Of a DNA stretch of 64,000 bases, positions 22,372 to 35,599 are shown in pieces. Location: the NCBI GenBank assembly GCA_036362985.1, contig JAYGXS010000008.1, positions 15,790,039 through 15,854,038 on the forward strand, read 5' to 3'. This DNA is from Ligula intestinalis. Its lineage: Eukaryota > Platyhelminthes > Cestoda > Diphyllobothriidea > Diphyllobothriidae. The notes beneath the pieces were generated by a model. That model was not told the DNA's origin, did no database searches, and saw only the letters and a list, made by a program, of their open reading frames with translations. A program made the position numbers and the translations under genes. The stretch's first letter is position 1. Every line of letters begins with the position of its first letter.

Positions 22372-23994
22372 CCCGCGCGCCTCCGTAGGAAATAACACAA
22401 AAGGTACAACTAGAGGACTTGCCTGTATTTATGTTTCCCAAGTAAGCATTTATTTTTATGTGAAGACTAAAGAGTAATTCAAACGGGAGTAGGAGTAATA
22501 AGTAATCTCTCATACGCGATCCTAGGTCATTGTAGACAGGTGAATGATGGGTACATCAATAATAAACGAATAAATTCGAACAAGGCATGCGGGACGAAAA
22601 AAACATTTGAAGGTATGTTGCTGTTCTGCAGTCAGATTATATCGCATGATAGTGCATTTGGCTTAATAACCAACGAACCGGTGTCGAAAACTCGAGTCTT
22701 CCAAGCTAAGGGTGGGGCGAACAAGCAAATAGTCCTCCTAGTTTCCCATGCACTGATCTGGACTATGCGACCGCCTGCATAGAACATGTACCCAAGACAA
22801 AACGCGACGTGTGCATAACGTCTTACGGTAATATCAGATTGGCAAACCCCAGGCCTAACTGACAGAATACTTCTGATGTACATTCGACAGGATTTTAGCT
22901 TAAAGTTTAAGGACTGGAAAACCTGGCTCAAAGATCAGCTGAACCCGAGTTTGAACCCTTGGGCTTTGAGGAGATAGTAACAACAGCATAATTACTCGTC
23001 TAAGCTGCCTAAGCTGTTGTTCGTAATAAATCAGAAACGAATAAAAAATAGATAATTTTTATATGGGCAATCAAACAATGGATTAACTGGAATAGCCGTC
23101 TTTTTAATTCTAGGTCTAGTTTAGGTTAAATTTAAGAATGACCCCAGGAATATCTGCAAAGTTCAGAGTTCACCATATGCTTTTTAAACTAAGGATGTTG
23201 CATGTATAACGCACGTTATTTTGTCAATCGGAGTAATTTTCAGTGGACCTGCAGAATCCACCGACCGTCAAAAACTTAAGAGCCACGTTCGTAAAACACT
23301 ATGCAAGATAGGTAATGTGTGACATCGTGAATCCAGAACCAGCATATTCGTTTTCTTAAGAATGCCGGCACTGATTTGGTACGTGCATAGGGGACCATAT
23401 ATTCCTGCGAACTACGCTCATGCGAGGCAGGATTGAGCTTCCATGAAGGTATGCAGCCTTACACAGCAAAACAAGCTTAGATTCGAAGAAAGAGATTTAT
23501 TCGGCAAATATATACGACAGTGATTACCGAGTGCCTAGTCGTGCAAGCTGTAATCTGCACGTGCCAAATATGACATGATTGAAAATACTTAGCGTAGTCT
23601 TCATTTGGTCGTCCAAATGTAGTTGTGAACAGATATTAACAATAGTGATATCGGAGCTCTTGAGTTTTTGGAAAGAGTAAATAATTCAAACTATTCCAGC
23701 CTTTCTGCTTATGTCTTTGATGAGGAATGACTGACAGATTTTGAAAGTTTATGTAATAAAATTCTTGTCCCAGTGATCTAACCTTCTCAAGTAGAACTAT
23801 GTGTACAATACCTAATCGAAATAAAGAGAGGACACTTAATCGTTCAAAGCTGTTAAGGTCACGGCAAGTGACATACAGACTTTCCGAGACGGTAAAGACC
23901 TCACAAGCTCGATATTCCAAACGCACGAAATACTAAATATCTGCCACAAATTATCATCAATTTAAACAATACTTCAATTTCAATATATTTAAGA
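22372..23994. other. Upstream region of FOXRED1, no further gene recognised
   Basis: This holds the presumed promoter and 5' UTR of FOXRED1. No TATA-like or other regulatory element could be assigned with support. Small open frames (for example 23636-23926 minus) have no recognisable motif. Confidence 0.4.
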
Positions 23995-26900
23995 CAAGAG
24001 GCCCAAGGCCTGGAGGAGTCTCTTCAAGGATTGTTCAAGACATTAAAATAAACTCAAACAGGACGGTGGTCCTCGAACGAAAGTGGGAGCCGCTGACTGG
24101 TTGAGAAGATGTCATCCACGGCCATTAGTTAAAAGGCATCAAGGCGTCTTTCGATACTGGGAACCGACATTGCTTGGACAATATCCTCACTCAGGGAGTT
24201 CCATTGTTTGATGATCCGTTGGAAAAACCGGTTATTCTGAGGCAGATGGTCTGAACATTGCTGGACTATGCGAAAAGAGTGGCCTCGGTTGTGAGCGTCG
24301 TAATTTCGAATGATGATCCAATTTTACTCTGGGTAGTGTTTGAGCACAACCAAACGGAACAGAAAAATTAGATCCCCTGAACGTCACCAATACTTCGAGG
24401 AAAACAATTTTTTAATCGCGAAGACGTGCTTCATAGGGAAGTCCGTTGAATTGTGGGACCATCCTAGAACCCAGTCGTTGCACCAATTCAAGTGCAAGCA
24501 TTTCTCCTGCGTAGCATGGAAAGTAGGCCGGGCCCGCGAACTCGATGACAGGCCGAACATAGATGGAGAACAGATTTTTAAATATGGTGGGAGACCACAA
24601 AGAGCAAGTCCTTATCAACATCCATAAGCACTGAAGCCCAGCTGCACGAATTTTGGCTGTGTGACAGATTGTTTTCAAATTGTCTTGTATCATGACTCCA
24701 AGGCTGCGGAATTCCGTGACTTGTCGGAGTGGGACACCATTGAGCGAGTATGGTGGGATGACTTCAGTAGACCCAATTGTCATGAACGCCGATTCCGCAG
24801 CATTGACCGGTAATTGGTTACTTGAAGCTCAAGAGTCCAACTGGATAAGGTCCTGTTGCAGGGCGATTACGTTGTTTGCATCTGTGACATCACGCCATAT
24901 TTTCAGGTCATCGGCGTACAATACGAATGGAGACGAAAGGCATTTTTTCAGATCTGAACGTAGATGGAGAACAAGGTGGGGCCAAGAATGGATCCTTGAG
25001 GAACCCCAGATGATGCGACCTCGGCAGGGGACAATACACCTCCGACGCTGACACTCCAACTCCTGTCACTTAAATATGACCGGATCCAGTTCAGAATGTT
25101 GCCACCAATACCAAGGGTTGCTAACTTGTTTACAATCAGTTGCTGAGAAACCCCATCAAATGCTTTACTGAAGTCGATAAATACCACATGCTTTGGGCAA
25201 CCCCTATCTTTCGATTCGGCCCAAGACTCACGGGCAAATAACAGGTTTGTGGCACAAGATTTTCCGCGCCTGAAACCGTGTTGCTCTTGAATCCAACCAT
25301 TGGTTTGGTCCAGGAAATTGTCGAACTCCTGTTTTATGACATTTTTGAGAACCTTCACTAAAATCGAGGTGAAAGTTAATGGCCTATAAATGGAGGGAAG
25401 CGATTTATCCCCGGATTTTTAAAACGGCTTCACGACACCAAATTTCAAATCTTGAGGAAGAGTGCTTGTACTGATGGACGTTTGAAATATATCCATAACA
25501 AGTGGAGCAATGATATCTGCCAGATGCTTCAGTATAAGTGGGTGCAAATTGTCGGGTCCAGGTGAGGTCAAGGATTTATGTGCAGTCAAAATACGGATAA
25601 AATTTTCTACCGAGAACTCGATGTCCGTTAAAATCTCAGGGCTCTGAGATGGGAGGGACACTGGTGTTATTGTTTGCTGCTGGTCAGCATATTCACCCCG
25701 GTATTGTGATGCCAAGGCCTGCGCTTCCTTCCCGTTCAATAGCATGCGCTGACCATCAGCTGCAATTAGCTCTGGGATTCCAGGTTGAGCTCTGCGACGA
25801 CGGTTGATATAGGCGTGGAACCGCCTTGGCTAAGAGTTGGAGACTTCCAGTATGGTATCTTTGTAATCCCTTTTTCCTTGCCTTATAACGGCATGGCATG
25901 CATTGCGCACTCGTTTATAGCGGTCAAATGCAGATTGCATACCGAGTAAAAGAAACGCTTTCCATGCTTGGTCGCGCCTTCGTAATAAGCCTTGAGCTAT
26001 TCGGTCGATCCAGGGTGGAAATAGCCGAGACGAGCCAGGGACAGACATTGGAGTAAACTCCGCGACAAGTGCAGTAACGTTAGATTTCAACAGTGCCCAT
26101 TTTCCCTCTACAGATGCAGCGGTAGGCAACTCCCATTGTAAAAGTGGAGCAGCTTGACGCATGCCATTAAAGTCCGTACGCCAAACATTTGGCCGTGGTG
26201 GTCTCCGCGGTCTAATTGTTGGTTGTGAAAGCAGATAGTGCGTGAAAACGATGCAATGATCACCAGTGGCCAGTGGGTTCAAGATGGTGACATTCAAAAT
26301 TTCATCATGTTGGTTAGTTAAGATTAAATCCAAACACGACGACGAAGAAGCTGATATCCGCGTAGGCTACATGACATGCTGAACAAGACCAGTGACCGAA
26401 ACAATGTCAAGAAAGGCGTTGTTCAGACAGTTTGGACAGGTGGATACTGGGGGTGTTATAGATCAATTAACCGAAGGAAAGTTAAAGTCGCCCAAAAATA
26501 CAAACATGAGAAGATGATGCGTATTCAGCGAACGTGTTGAGCCAGGCCAGAAACGTAGTGCTAGGACCCCTGCACACAACACTCATCATTACAAGTGATT
26601 CGCGGGAGCTGGAGACGGACACCCAGAGTTGTTCAACGAGGCCTTCACCTCCAAAGCCTCGGATAGCCTTGCTTTAGAGGTCCCGTCTCACGAACAATGC
26701 GACCCCGCCATACGCAGGACCGGCTCTATCAGTTCGGTAAACGTTGTAGCCAGGAATTTTAACTTCAGCGTCACCAATATCAGGATGGAGCCAAGTTTCC
26801 GTAATTCCAAAGAAGAACGGCCTTTGGTTGTTAACCCAATGGGAGAGCTCGGCGAGCCTGGGAAGCAAGCTTCTGGCATTGATTAAACCGATTGGGGAGG
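23995..26900 (-). pseudogene. CR1-like LINE ORF2 (endonuclease and RT)
   Basis: The minus strand gives an endonuclease start (RPFFFGITETWLHP, YGGVALFVRRDL at 26868-26674) and the rest of it (MDLILTNQHDEILN, TGDHCIVFTHYLL at 26333-25830). RT pieces follow: SPGPDNLHPLILKHL (25745-25419), IQEQHGFRRGKSCATNLL, VFIDFSKAFDGVSQQL and SSGVPQGSILGPTLF (25358-24948), FVLYADDLKIW (about 24930-24900), EFRSLGVMIQDNLK and SIYVRPVIEFAGPAY (24783-24412), ending at IIKQWNSLSEDIV near 24200. YADD is intact but stops and frameshifts break the ORF. Confidence 0.88.
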
Positions 26901-26924
26901 TTATTCAACTGAGTTGTCTAGCAA

Positions 26925-27440
26925 CCTCACGATCAATGGTGCAGTGAAGAGACGGCGTCTCCTCATAACCCGAAAATTTCGGATTATAAGGTCCGTTTCG
27001 CCGGTGATTGTCCGACGCTTTAGCTCTTGGACGGCCGTGCGGCGTTATTCCTGTTCTTCGGGTGAGAGGTCGGGTTTTACTGATACTGGTAGGTCGTTGA
27101 GCTTATAACATCTTGACAACCATTTTAAAGCAATCACAGATGACTCGAATTTGAGCTGTAGCGGACGTGGGTGGCTTTCTGATTTGGCACCGAGTCGAAT
27201 CATTTGGTTAACCGCGATTTCCTCACCAGCATTCTCCAACAGCCTTTGCAAAATGGGATCGATCGCAACTTTGTCAAAGTTTTATCGAGAGGTGGCATCG
27301 CCTTCTGTCGCTTCAGGAATGTTGAACATGATCAGAAACCTGTCACGTTGTCTCACTTCAGCAGTTGGTCGTTACACCGACATAGATATGGGAGCTGCAG
27401 CAACAACGGGGGGGTTGCATCTCAGAGTGACGTGGTAATA
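26925..27440 (-). pseudogene. CR1-like LINE ORF1 remnant
   Basis: Directly upstream of ORF2 on the minus strand, frames encode DRFLIMFNIPEATEGD, then LLENAGEEIAVNQMIRLG, PLQLKFESSVIALKWL and LSPEEQEYRRTAVQEL. This resembles the RRM-like RNA-binding ORF1 of CR1/L2-group LINEs. A stop splits it near 27290. Confidence 0.65.
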
Positions 27441-27753
27441 AAGATCGTTGCACGACTTAGGCTTAGCTCTTGCTACATATATTTTATAACGTACGACAAT
27501 TCTGCCAATTCTTATAGCTATGGTTGCTTTTGATGCAATACTAAAATGATTGGCGAAGTTACATTCTTCCTAATGAAACGGATAATATTCGCAGTCGTAG
27601 GAGGCATAAACTAGGTCTCAGCTTCTCACAACATGGCATTTTATCAGACCGATCTTGTGAAACACGTGTTTCACATATACTTTTTAACCTATTTATTCTC
27701 CCCGTAATGATCATTTATCTATGGAAGTTATCGATTTTGACCTTAGAAAATCA

Positions 27754-28228
27754 TGTACCGCTTTCCGTATGTATTTGTTTTTGTTCCGTTCCCCTCCATT
27801 TAACATTAGCATAACCGTCTTCCTCCTTCCTTAACAAAAGACGCATTACTTTGCCGTTTATACCCTTGGCATTATCGTTATTCTCAATTACTTGGCATTT
27901 TATATTAGTTAACACCATACTGTTCATCCTATACTTGATTGTTCCCCATTTTTGTGGTTTCGCCCCTCTTATTTCTCCTAAAGCCCTTTTATTCGTTTAA
28001 ATGTCCTATACTGGTCCCGCGAAGATTGACATTATCTCGCTGTCTCGTACTTCAAAACTTTGTGTATAAGAGTACTTTTTATGTTTTTACTAATCTCCAG
28101 TAATAGAACCGTACCCAACTTGACGATACTGTTATCGATTTAAGAGAGATGGCATCTACCCAAGTTAACAAGTAAGAACCAGGCCGGTCTTAAGCATCTG
28201 GTTTATTTTAGAATCCGAATATTCTACA
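27754..28228 (+). repeat. BEL/Pao 5' LTR
   Basis: It starts TGTACC and ends TCTACA, giving TG...CA ends. It is nearly identical to 33335-33784 over most of its length, for example tagttaacaccatactgttc and tgatactgttatcgattt-type blocks. Near its start it holds extra sequence (about 25 bp more than the 3' LTR). Confidence 0.88.
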
Positions 28229-28396
28229 GTTACACACAATACCCAACAAATGGGCGAGTATCAACGATCGTCGTCTGTGCCTCAGTTGGACAGATACTTT
28301 CTACATTCAGAAGAAAACGAAGCTGTCCTTGATGATTACAGGTAAAGAATCTCTACCCTTTAAAAACAATTAAGGCAGTCGACAACTACTACGAAA

Positions 28397-29430
28397 ATGT
28401 CTCCACCTCCGTCAAAACCAGCAATTGTCGGTGAGTTTTCGCGCCCCACGCATCAACTTTTTGCTCTACTACAGCGCACAATTATGCATTTTGCTGACAA
28501 TCCTTTGAAATACTGGCTCTTTCTAAAAAGCTTTGAAAGTGGTAAAGCTAGCAAGTTAGGAGACGACGAAGGTCAAATTTTCTACCTGATTCACTACAAT
28601 AGAGATGAGACTAGAGAAGCCATTGAAAGCTGTGCAATCCTTGATCCTAGCGAGGGGTATTCAGAGGCTCTTAAAATCCTCAAACGCCGGTTCGGGCAAC
28701 CGCACTTAATCGCTCGGGCTCACATAGATAATTTGATCGATGGGCCAGTTTTAAGATCTATGGATCCAATTGTCTTAATGAAACTTGCTAGCGATATGCG
28801 AAACTGTAAAACTACGTTTCAGCAGTTGGATTACGTAGCTGACTTAAATTCATCAAGGACACTGGCCACCATCATCAGACGACTCCCTCCAAAGTAACAA
28901 TTCAAGTGGTCAGAGCTCGGTTCATCAACTCTGCTTCGTGGTAGAGAACCAACGTTCTCTGATCCAGCTGATTTCATAGACGAGAGGGCCGACGTATCAA
29001 TGGTGCACCATTCATACTCTTCTAGTTCCATGTCCCCTTACAATCGTACCCAGGGCGACCGAGCATCAGTGCATATGGCCTATGCGCACCACACACAAGC
29101 TATTGAAGATCGAACTCCAATACAGCGTCGATCATGCCTGCAGTGTAACAGAGCACACTATGCCGATCAATGTGGCATGTTTATATCTCTCAGCTTGCCG
29201 CAAAGACGAGCGTTCGTTGAGAGTCATAGATTGTGCCACTCATGTTTAAAGCCTAACCACAAGGCAATTAATTGTAGGTCACCTAAGGCCTGTGGTGTCG
29301 CGCGATGTTCCATGCGCCACCACCCACTGCTGCATCGACAAGAAATGAGGACGGATAGGTTTCCGATGAAGGCAGAAGCGGAGCCTAGCAGCGATACAGC
29401 CCACTGCCATTCAACATACAGATCGGAGCA
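28397..29430 (+). pseudogene. BEL/Pao gag (capsid-like region and zinc knuckles)
   Basis: The frame from 28397 encodes a DUF1759-type gag region (FLKSFESGKASKL, AIESCAILDPSEGYSEAL, LKRRFGQPHLIARAHID). A TAA at 28895-28897 stops it. The next frame continues in phase with two zinc knuckles (CLQCNRAHYADQC and CHSCLKPNHKAINC, followed by ACGVARCSMRHHPLLH). Gag packages the element's RNA into particles. Between the LTR and this start a separate 31-codon frame at about 28250-28345 may be a detached gag N-terminus. Confidence 0.85.
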
Positions 29431-29710
29431 AGTCGTGGCCTTAGGAGTTTTACCTGTAAAAGTGTTTGGACCTCGCGGGTCAGTGACCACGTATGCATTC
29501 CTGGATACCGGCTCTGATACTACGCTCATAGATGAAAAAACTATTAAGTCAATTAGGCCTTTGTGGCTATCGAGCAGCGTTGTCCGCATCCACCGTCGTC
29601 CAGACAACCGAAGTGAAGTCGGAGGTGGTGGTAGGATTCAAGTTAGGTCCGTTAGAAGGATAGGAGCGACTAGAAATAAAAAAGGCCTGGTCCGTCAGTC
29701 ATCTTCTTAA
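29431..29710 (+). pseudogene. BEL/Pao aspartic protease region
   Basis: The frame carries AFLDTGSDTTLIDEK at about 29491-29535, the DTG active-site triad of retropepsins, downstream of the zinc knuckles in the same reading frame. It breaks at 29710. The enzyme would cut the gag-pol polyprotein. Confidence 0.8.
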
Positions 29711-29789
29711 CCTGAAGCCATACGTTGGGAACATCTAAGTAACGTCGAACTTCCCTTTGTCGACGGAGCGAAAGTATCACTTCTCATCG

Positions 29790-30902
29790 GGATGAACGTA
29801 CCTGCTGCTCACTGGGTACTTGAACCTCGATACGGTGGACAGGAAGACATTTATGCTGTTCGAACTCCCCTTTGGTGGGCACTTATGGGACTAATATCCC
29901 GCCAAGGTCGGTCCAATATCCTAAATGTCGACTTTTTGAGCAAGAAGGACGCCATCATGGAAAACCTACAGCATAACTGGGACTTCGAATTAAGCGAACC
30001 CAAAAGCCTAAAAAAGGTGCCCTACATAGAAGATAAACGGGTGCTGGCCCTGTTTGACGCTCAGACGCACTTGACTCAGGGGCACTTATAAGTTCCTCTA
30101 CCTTGGAGGGAAGTTTCGCTCTGCCTGCCCAACACCGAGCCTATCACTCGTAGGCGTTTGTATGCATTGATGAACCGTTTCACAAAAATCCTGAATATAA
30201 AGATAGGTACGTACAAGCAACTTAAGAGTTCATTAAGAACATCTACACAGAACTTGTTGTACCGAAAGCCATCTCCGTACCTGGAAAACTTTGGTACCTA
30301 CGACATCACTCGGTAGTTAACCCAATGAAACCAGATAAGCTGAGAGTAGCCTTTGACTGTGCCAGTCGGTACAGGGGTACGTCGCTAAACGGCCAACTAC
30401 TGAAGGAACCTGACCTTGCTAACGGGTTATGTGGGGTCTTGACCCGATTCCGCGAGTTTCCCTTTGTAGCGGTGGCTGACATAGAAGCCGTGTTCCACCA
30501 GATCCGATTACCAAAGTGCCAACGCTCATGTTTGAGTTTTCTCTGGTGGACGGGCGGCGACCTAACACGTAACCCTGAGGTTTATCAAATGATGGTACAT
30601 CCGTTTAGGAGCCATCTCCTCCCCATGTGCCGCTATTTATGCGCTAAACCAATCAATAAAGCAGGCGACAAACTTGTCAAAGGCTTCCGAGGTCGATTAC
30701 TTGCACCGTTGCTTCTACGTTGACGATTGCCTAATCAGCCACGATTCTGCTCAAGCTCTCATGGATGTAGTTTCTAATCTACGAAGCGCCTTGCTAACCC
30801 CCGGCTTCCACCTAAATAAATGGCAAAGCAATTCGACAGAGGCTCTTTTAGATATCCCTGAGGAGAAACGAGCAGACAAAGGCATGTTTTTTCGATCTTA
30901 AA
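29790..30902 (+). pseudogene. BEL/Pao reverse transcriptase region
   Basis: The protease-RT linker (MNVPAAHWVLEPRYGG) is followed by RT motifs in shifted frames: KPDKLRVAFDCASRYRG, VAVADIEAVFHQIRLPK (30325-30723) and FYVDDCLISHDSAQAL, then LTPGFHLNKWQSNS (30674-30901). YVDD is intact. At least two frameshifts and stops separate the parts. Confidence 0.88.
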
Positions 30903-31299
30903 CCAGCCGATACTCACAGAGCACTAGGTGTTGAATGGAGTAAAGTTGCAGACACTTTCAGCTTCACGGTCAAGTTTCCCGAAATTACAGCCACCAGAAG
31001 GGCTATGCTCTCTTATATCTCATTTCTCTACGACCCACTCGGATTTGTTGCCCCCGTTCTATTGCCGGCCAAGATGCTACTACAGTAATTGTGCCGAACC
31101 AACCTTGGATGGTTTGACGAGATTGGCAATGACCTTAAGAAACAGTGGCTTAGCTGGACGAAATAATTCCAGACTCTTAGTGACATGCGCATACAACGCT
31201 GTTTGGTACCGCTGGGTATAGATCTTGTTGAGCAGCATCAACTACATGGTTTCTCCGAGCGTCGAAAAGTGGGTATGGAGCAGTCGTCTATCTTCGTGT

Positions 31300-31860
31300 A
31301 ATGACGAAGGGCGGTGCTTCACTTACGACGTTTGTTTGGGGCAAGTCCCGCGTTGCACCCCTTAAGGTCCAAACTATACCGAAGTTGGAGCTTACCGCTG
31401 CGGTTCTCGTTGTCGAACTGGTCAAACAAGCCGAAACAGAACTAACACTTCCAATTAAGTGCAAGTTCTTGTGGACGGATTTGATGGTCGTTTTACACCT
31501 CATATGAAACATGACATCACGTTTCGATACATTTGTAGCAAACAGAATCCCTACTATTTTGAGTTTCTCAGACGCATCTGACTGGCACTACGTAAATTCC
31601 GAGAGCTACCCGGCGGATATAGCTCCAAGAGGAATAGCCGGCGACGGGCTAAAGGAGAGTGTGTGGCTTACGAGTGCCACCTTTCTTGGCAAGAATTTGG
31701 ACGAATGGCCTCGAGAACCCGACCAATGATCCCCTGTAGTTTCAGAAGAACCAAAGGCAGTGGTGAATACGGTCCACATGGAGGACCATTGGCTAACACA
31801 CTTTTTGGGCTGTAGAAGTTGGACTAAACTGCTAAGACACGTTGCATGGTTGCAAATATT
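31300..31860 (+). pseudogene. BEL/Pao RNase H region
   Basis: The frame encodes FVWGKSRVAPLK, IPKLELTAAVLVVELVKQ and CKFLWTDLMVVLHLI, the BEL-type RNase H stretch, where the family usually has WTDS. After a TGA it continues with FVANRIPTILSFSDASDWHYV and GLKESVWLTSATFLG. Confidence 0.8.
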
Positions 31861-31929
31861 CAAAGCCTACATAAAAGGTAAGGCCTCATCACAACAAAGG
31901 CCTATTTCTAAAACCCTCACCGTCAAAGA

Positions 31930-33294
31930 TCTTGAAGGTGCAGAATGCGATATATTGAAATTGGTGCAGAAGCAATGCTTTGGAACTGAAAGTAAGTGGG
32001 TGCACAATCTTTTGCGAGATACCAATCACAAGCAACTAAAAGCGACCAATAGTCTCCAAAAGAACCTTTCCCCTTTCTTCTCGAACGGCCTGATTAGAGT
32101 AGGAGGATGGCCACAATATGCTCCGCTGCCTTACGAGGTGAAGCACCCGTTTATCCTTCCGTAACATCACTTCGTGAGCAGACTTATCGTGCAAAACGTT
32201 CACCACACAGATGGCCACATCGATATATCGCACACGAGTGCTATTTTTCGAGAACAGTACTGGATAATCCGCGGTCAGGCCCTAATCAAGTGAGTCGTTT
32301 GTGCCTGTTTTATGCGTCAGCGCTGACATGCTCCACCCTGTCAACAGGTTATGGTGCCCTTTCTGGCCGATCGCCTACAGCTTTATAACACACCATTTAC
32401 GTTTACCGGGGTCGATTACTGTGGACCATTTCAAATAAAGGTTGCCGATGGTCGGAAAAGAGGTATTGCTGTCTTTTCACATGCCTCAGCATCCGTGTGG
32501 TTCACATTGAGGATGTCTCGAACCTGGGGACAGATTCGTTCTTATGTGCATCCGGTAGGTTTGTCGCTCAAAGAGGGTGCCCAAGAAAGCTCTACAGTGA
32601 TAACGGACTCAACTTTAAAGGAGCTGAGAGAGAATTAAAGCTGTTGCTGCAGGAATGGAACCAAGAACGTATAGGTAGCTCCGTTGTAGCGAAGGGGTGC
32701 GACTGGATCTTCAATCCACCAACAGCTAGTCACCGGGGCGGAGTATGGGAACAGCTGATATGATTCATTAGGAGAATACTGCGTTCGATTTTTGGTTCAC
32801 AGGTGGTCACTGAGGAGGTCTTCACAACGACAATAACGGAGACTGAAAAAATTATGAACGACAGGCCTTTGGCAAATAACATCGCGAATTCAAACGAGTA
32901 TGCTGTGCTTACCCCACAACACTTCTTGCTGAACGCAAGGAACCTTTCATCATTGATTGAAGAAAGTGGTCCTTGTAGACTTAACTTAAGATGGTGCCAG
33001 GCTCAACATCTTTCTGATTTGTTCTGGAAAAGGTGGCTCACCGCTTATCTACCCTCCTTGCAGGTTAAACAAAGGTGGACGAATGAGGCCCCGCAACATG
33101 CATTCGGCGATTTAGTCATAATGGTCAACAAAGTGGCACCACGCGGACTCTGGAAGAAGTCAATATTTGAAGAGATACTCCGATCCAACGACGGTAAAGT
33201 GAGAGATGTCGTGTTAAGAACACAACTCGGAACACTGATGAGGGACGTGCGCAGCTTGTGCCTGTTGGAAAACCACGAACCACACAGTGAATGA
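31930..33294 (+). pseudogene. BEL/Pao integrase and C-terminal domain
   Basis: Fragments encode GLIRVGGWPQYAPLPYEVK before the zinc-binding part, then [13 protein letters not shown] (first catalytic Asp), [16 protein letters not shown] (second Asp) and [15 protein letters not shown] (Glu). The C-terminal frame 32803-33294 contains LTPQHFLLNARNLS, FWKRWLTAYLPSLQ and FGDLVIMVNKVAPRGLW (DUF5641-like). The integrase would insert the cDNA. Frameshifts near 32400, 32500 and 32760 disable it. Confidence 0.88.
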
Positions 33295-33334
33295 TGTCCC
33301 TCTCATGAAGGATACTAGAAAATCCTGCGGAGAG

Positions 33335-33784
33335 TGTACCTCCTTCCGTAGGTATTTAATAGTAAAAAACATCTTTCTCATTCTTTAACAATAGACGCAT
33401 TACTTTGCCGTGTATACCCTTGGCATTATCGTTATTCTAAATTACTTGGCATTTTATATTAGTTAACACCATACTGTTCATCCTATACTTGATTGTTTCC
33501 CATTTTTGTGGTTGCACCCCTCTTTTATTTCTCTTAAAGCCCTTTTATTCGTTTAAATGTCCTATACTGGTCCCGCGAAGATTGACATTATCTCGCTGTC
33601 TCGTACTTCAAAACTTTGTTTATAAGAGTACTATTTATGTTTTTCCTAATCTCCAATAATAGAACCATACCCAACTTGACGATACTGTTATCGATTTAAG
33701 GGAGATGGCGTCTACCCAAGTTAACAAGTAAGAACCAGGCCGGCCTTAAGCATCTGGTTAATAATTGATTCCAAATATTCTACA
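33335..33784 (+). repeat. BEL/Pao 3' LTR
   Basis: It starts TGTACC and ends TCTACA, the same ends as the 5' LTR. It differs from the 5' LTR by scattered substitutions and a short length difference near the start. The flanks (aatca before the 5' LTR, aacca after the 3' LTR) do not give a clean target duplication. Confidence 0.88.
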
Positions 33785-33939
33785 AACCATTCGATAAAGC
33801 ACCTCATAAGCCGTTTCTAGGCAAACTAGACGCTATATGATCTCGTAGACCTCTTACCGAGTTTATCAGATCATAATAATGTTTATTCGTAAAGCACATC
33901 TTCGGTGCCGTCATGTATATCTAATCGAAAGCAAAAGGT

Positions 33940-34800
33940 CTTAGTGGGATCCTCATACTTTAGTGCTTCCACAATTTTAACAATTTTCCTTCAAGGTACC
34001 GCCCTTGGTCTTCTGTTGTTCTTGCCTTGCATAAATGCTATGTCATTGAGAGCTAAACACTCTCAGTGTTATATTTATACAAATGATCTCAAATGTGTTT
34101 ACTTCTTCCGTAACCCTACGGTCCAGCAATGCTTAGAACAAATTCATTCGATTTGAAAGCACTTTTTGCGTGATGGTCTACGTGGCAGATGGAGTTCTCA
34201 TCTTCTAAGTGCCGAAATGTGTGCTTTGGACCTAAGAGGCTGCCAAAACCTGCTATTTTTTCAAGGTTGCCCAATGAATGAATGTCCCAAAATCATGGAC
34301 ATAGGTTTAATGTACACCAATAAATTAAATATTTTTCTTCACGCCGATAGAAATACAACCAAAGCTACACAGATTCTGGGCTTTAATTCTTTTAGTTTCT
34401 ATCTTCCTGAAATGAGATGAAGACTTTATGGTTTCTTTGTGCTTCCCATCCTAGAATACTGTTGCCACGTTTTCGGTCTGATGGACGAATCTAGCCATTC
34501 AAAAATTGCAAGTAATTAGATGCTGGCTTCGGTCCCAGTTTTCGACTTGATAGTGCAAACCTCCCCAAGCTTTCTGTCATTAGCCCCGTCAGCCGGCCCT
34601 TCAACATAATTAATTCCCTACCTGTTAGACCTCCTCCTGCATCCTCCTCATTTTAACGCTCTTCTAAATATAGCCTTCTTTGGAATAACTTGCCAATTGA
34701 AATTAGGTAGTTAACAAAAATGTCTGCTTTCAAGCCAAGGCTACACATTTATATTAACACTGATTCTATGAACCTTTTAGTCTCCCCATCTGTTCCGAGC
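33940..34800 (+). pseudogene. LINE RT 3' fragment, strongly decayed
   Basis: The frame encodes FLQGTALGLLLFLPCINAM, a worn version of the QGS-LGP-LF box, then YTNDLKCVYFFRN in place of YADDLK. LPILEYCCHVFGLMDES (34430-34490) and YSLLWNNLP (34665-34700) follow, the usual LINE C-terminal motifs. It sits directly behind the BEL element. Confidence 0.65.
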
Positions 34801-35599
34801 AGCTTTCCTCATGACTCCGAGAAACGACCATCGGGAATTTTAGGAGATCCTCTAGAAACTATTGTCCTCTACCTCGCGTCCCCGGGAACGTATATTTCTC
34901 CATAAACCACCGGTCATTCAGATGCTGGAAGCTATATGGACGAACTTAGTTAAAACTACTCCTTTTCTTTGGCTACTAACCGTCATCAGAATTCTTTTTT
35001 GGCCCCTGAGATGTCGGAGCCCAACGTCAATGGATGCTACATCGTGAGATTTCACGTTACGCTTTCTGAAAACGGAGGCACGTTTAAATCTGCCTAAATT
35101 TTCATTGTAGGATATTTTTTAACTGCCTATTTTCTAGCTAACCTCTAGTTGCAAAAATCGCAAATATTGCCCTAAAAGGAAAATTTCTGCTGACATTATT
35201 ACAAATTTGTACATTTATTTACGCACATTTTGAGCTTTCTTTAGTTTTTTGAAACTAATTTGTATAGCTCGTGCCTTCCTGGCGCTACCAAATATAAATT
35301 CCATATTTAAAGAGCAGTTTGTATTTTTTTTCGCATTTACTGCAGGTAAGCGCAAATACAGTACGACGAACAAACGGGAAGCCTGCTTCCGCCCCGAATA
35401 GTGGAACGCACGGAAGCAGTGTGAAGAAAAGGCACAAAATCCTAAGGCATGCTTCATTCGATAAGATCCAGCCAATTGCTTAAGCTTGACGAAGTCGAAA
35501 TATTCGCGCAAGTTTATAATCGCGTGACTCAAGAGCTGTATTGGTAATGATCCAAAGCTCCTAGGAGGGCGCTCCTCTCCGACGCATCGTACCACTGAA

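Noticed and set aside
22372..22398. FOXRED1 start at GTG 22398
   Set aside because: Not an ATG; the first ATG at 22371 gives a good presequence and 486 aa.
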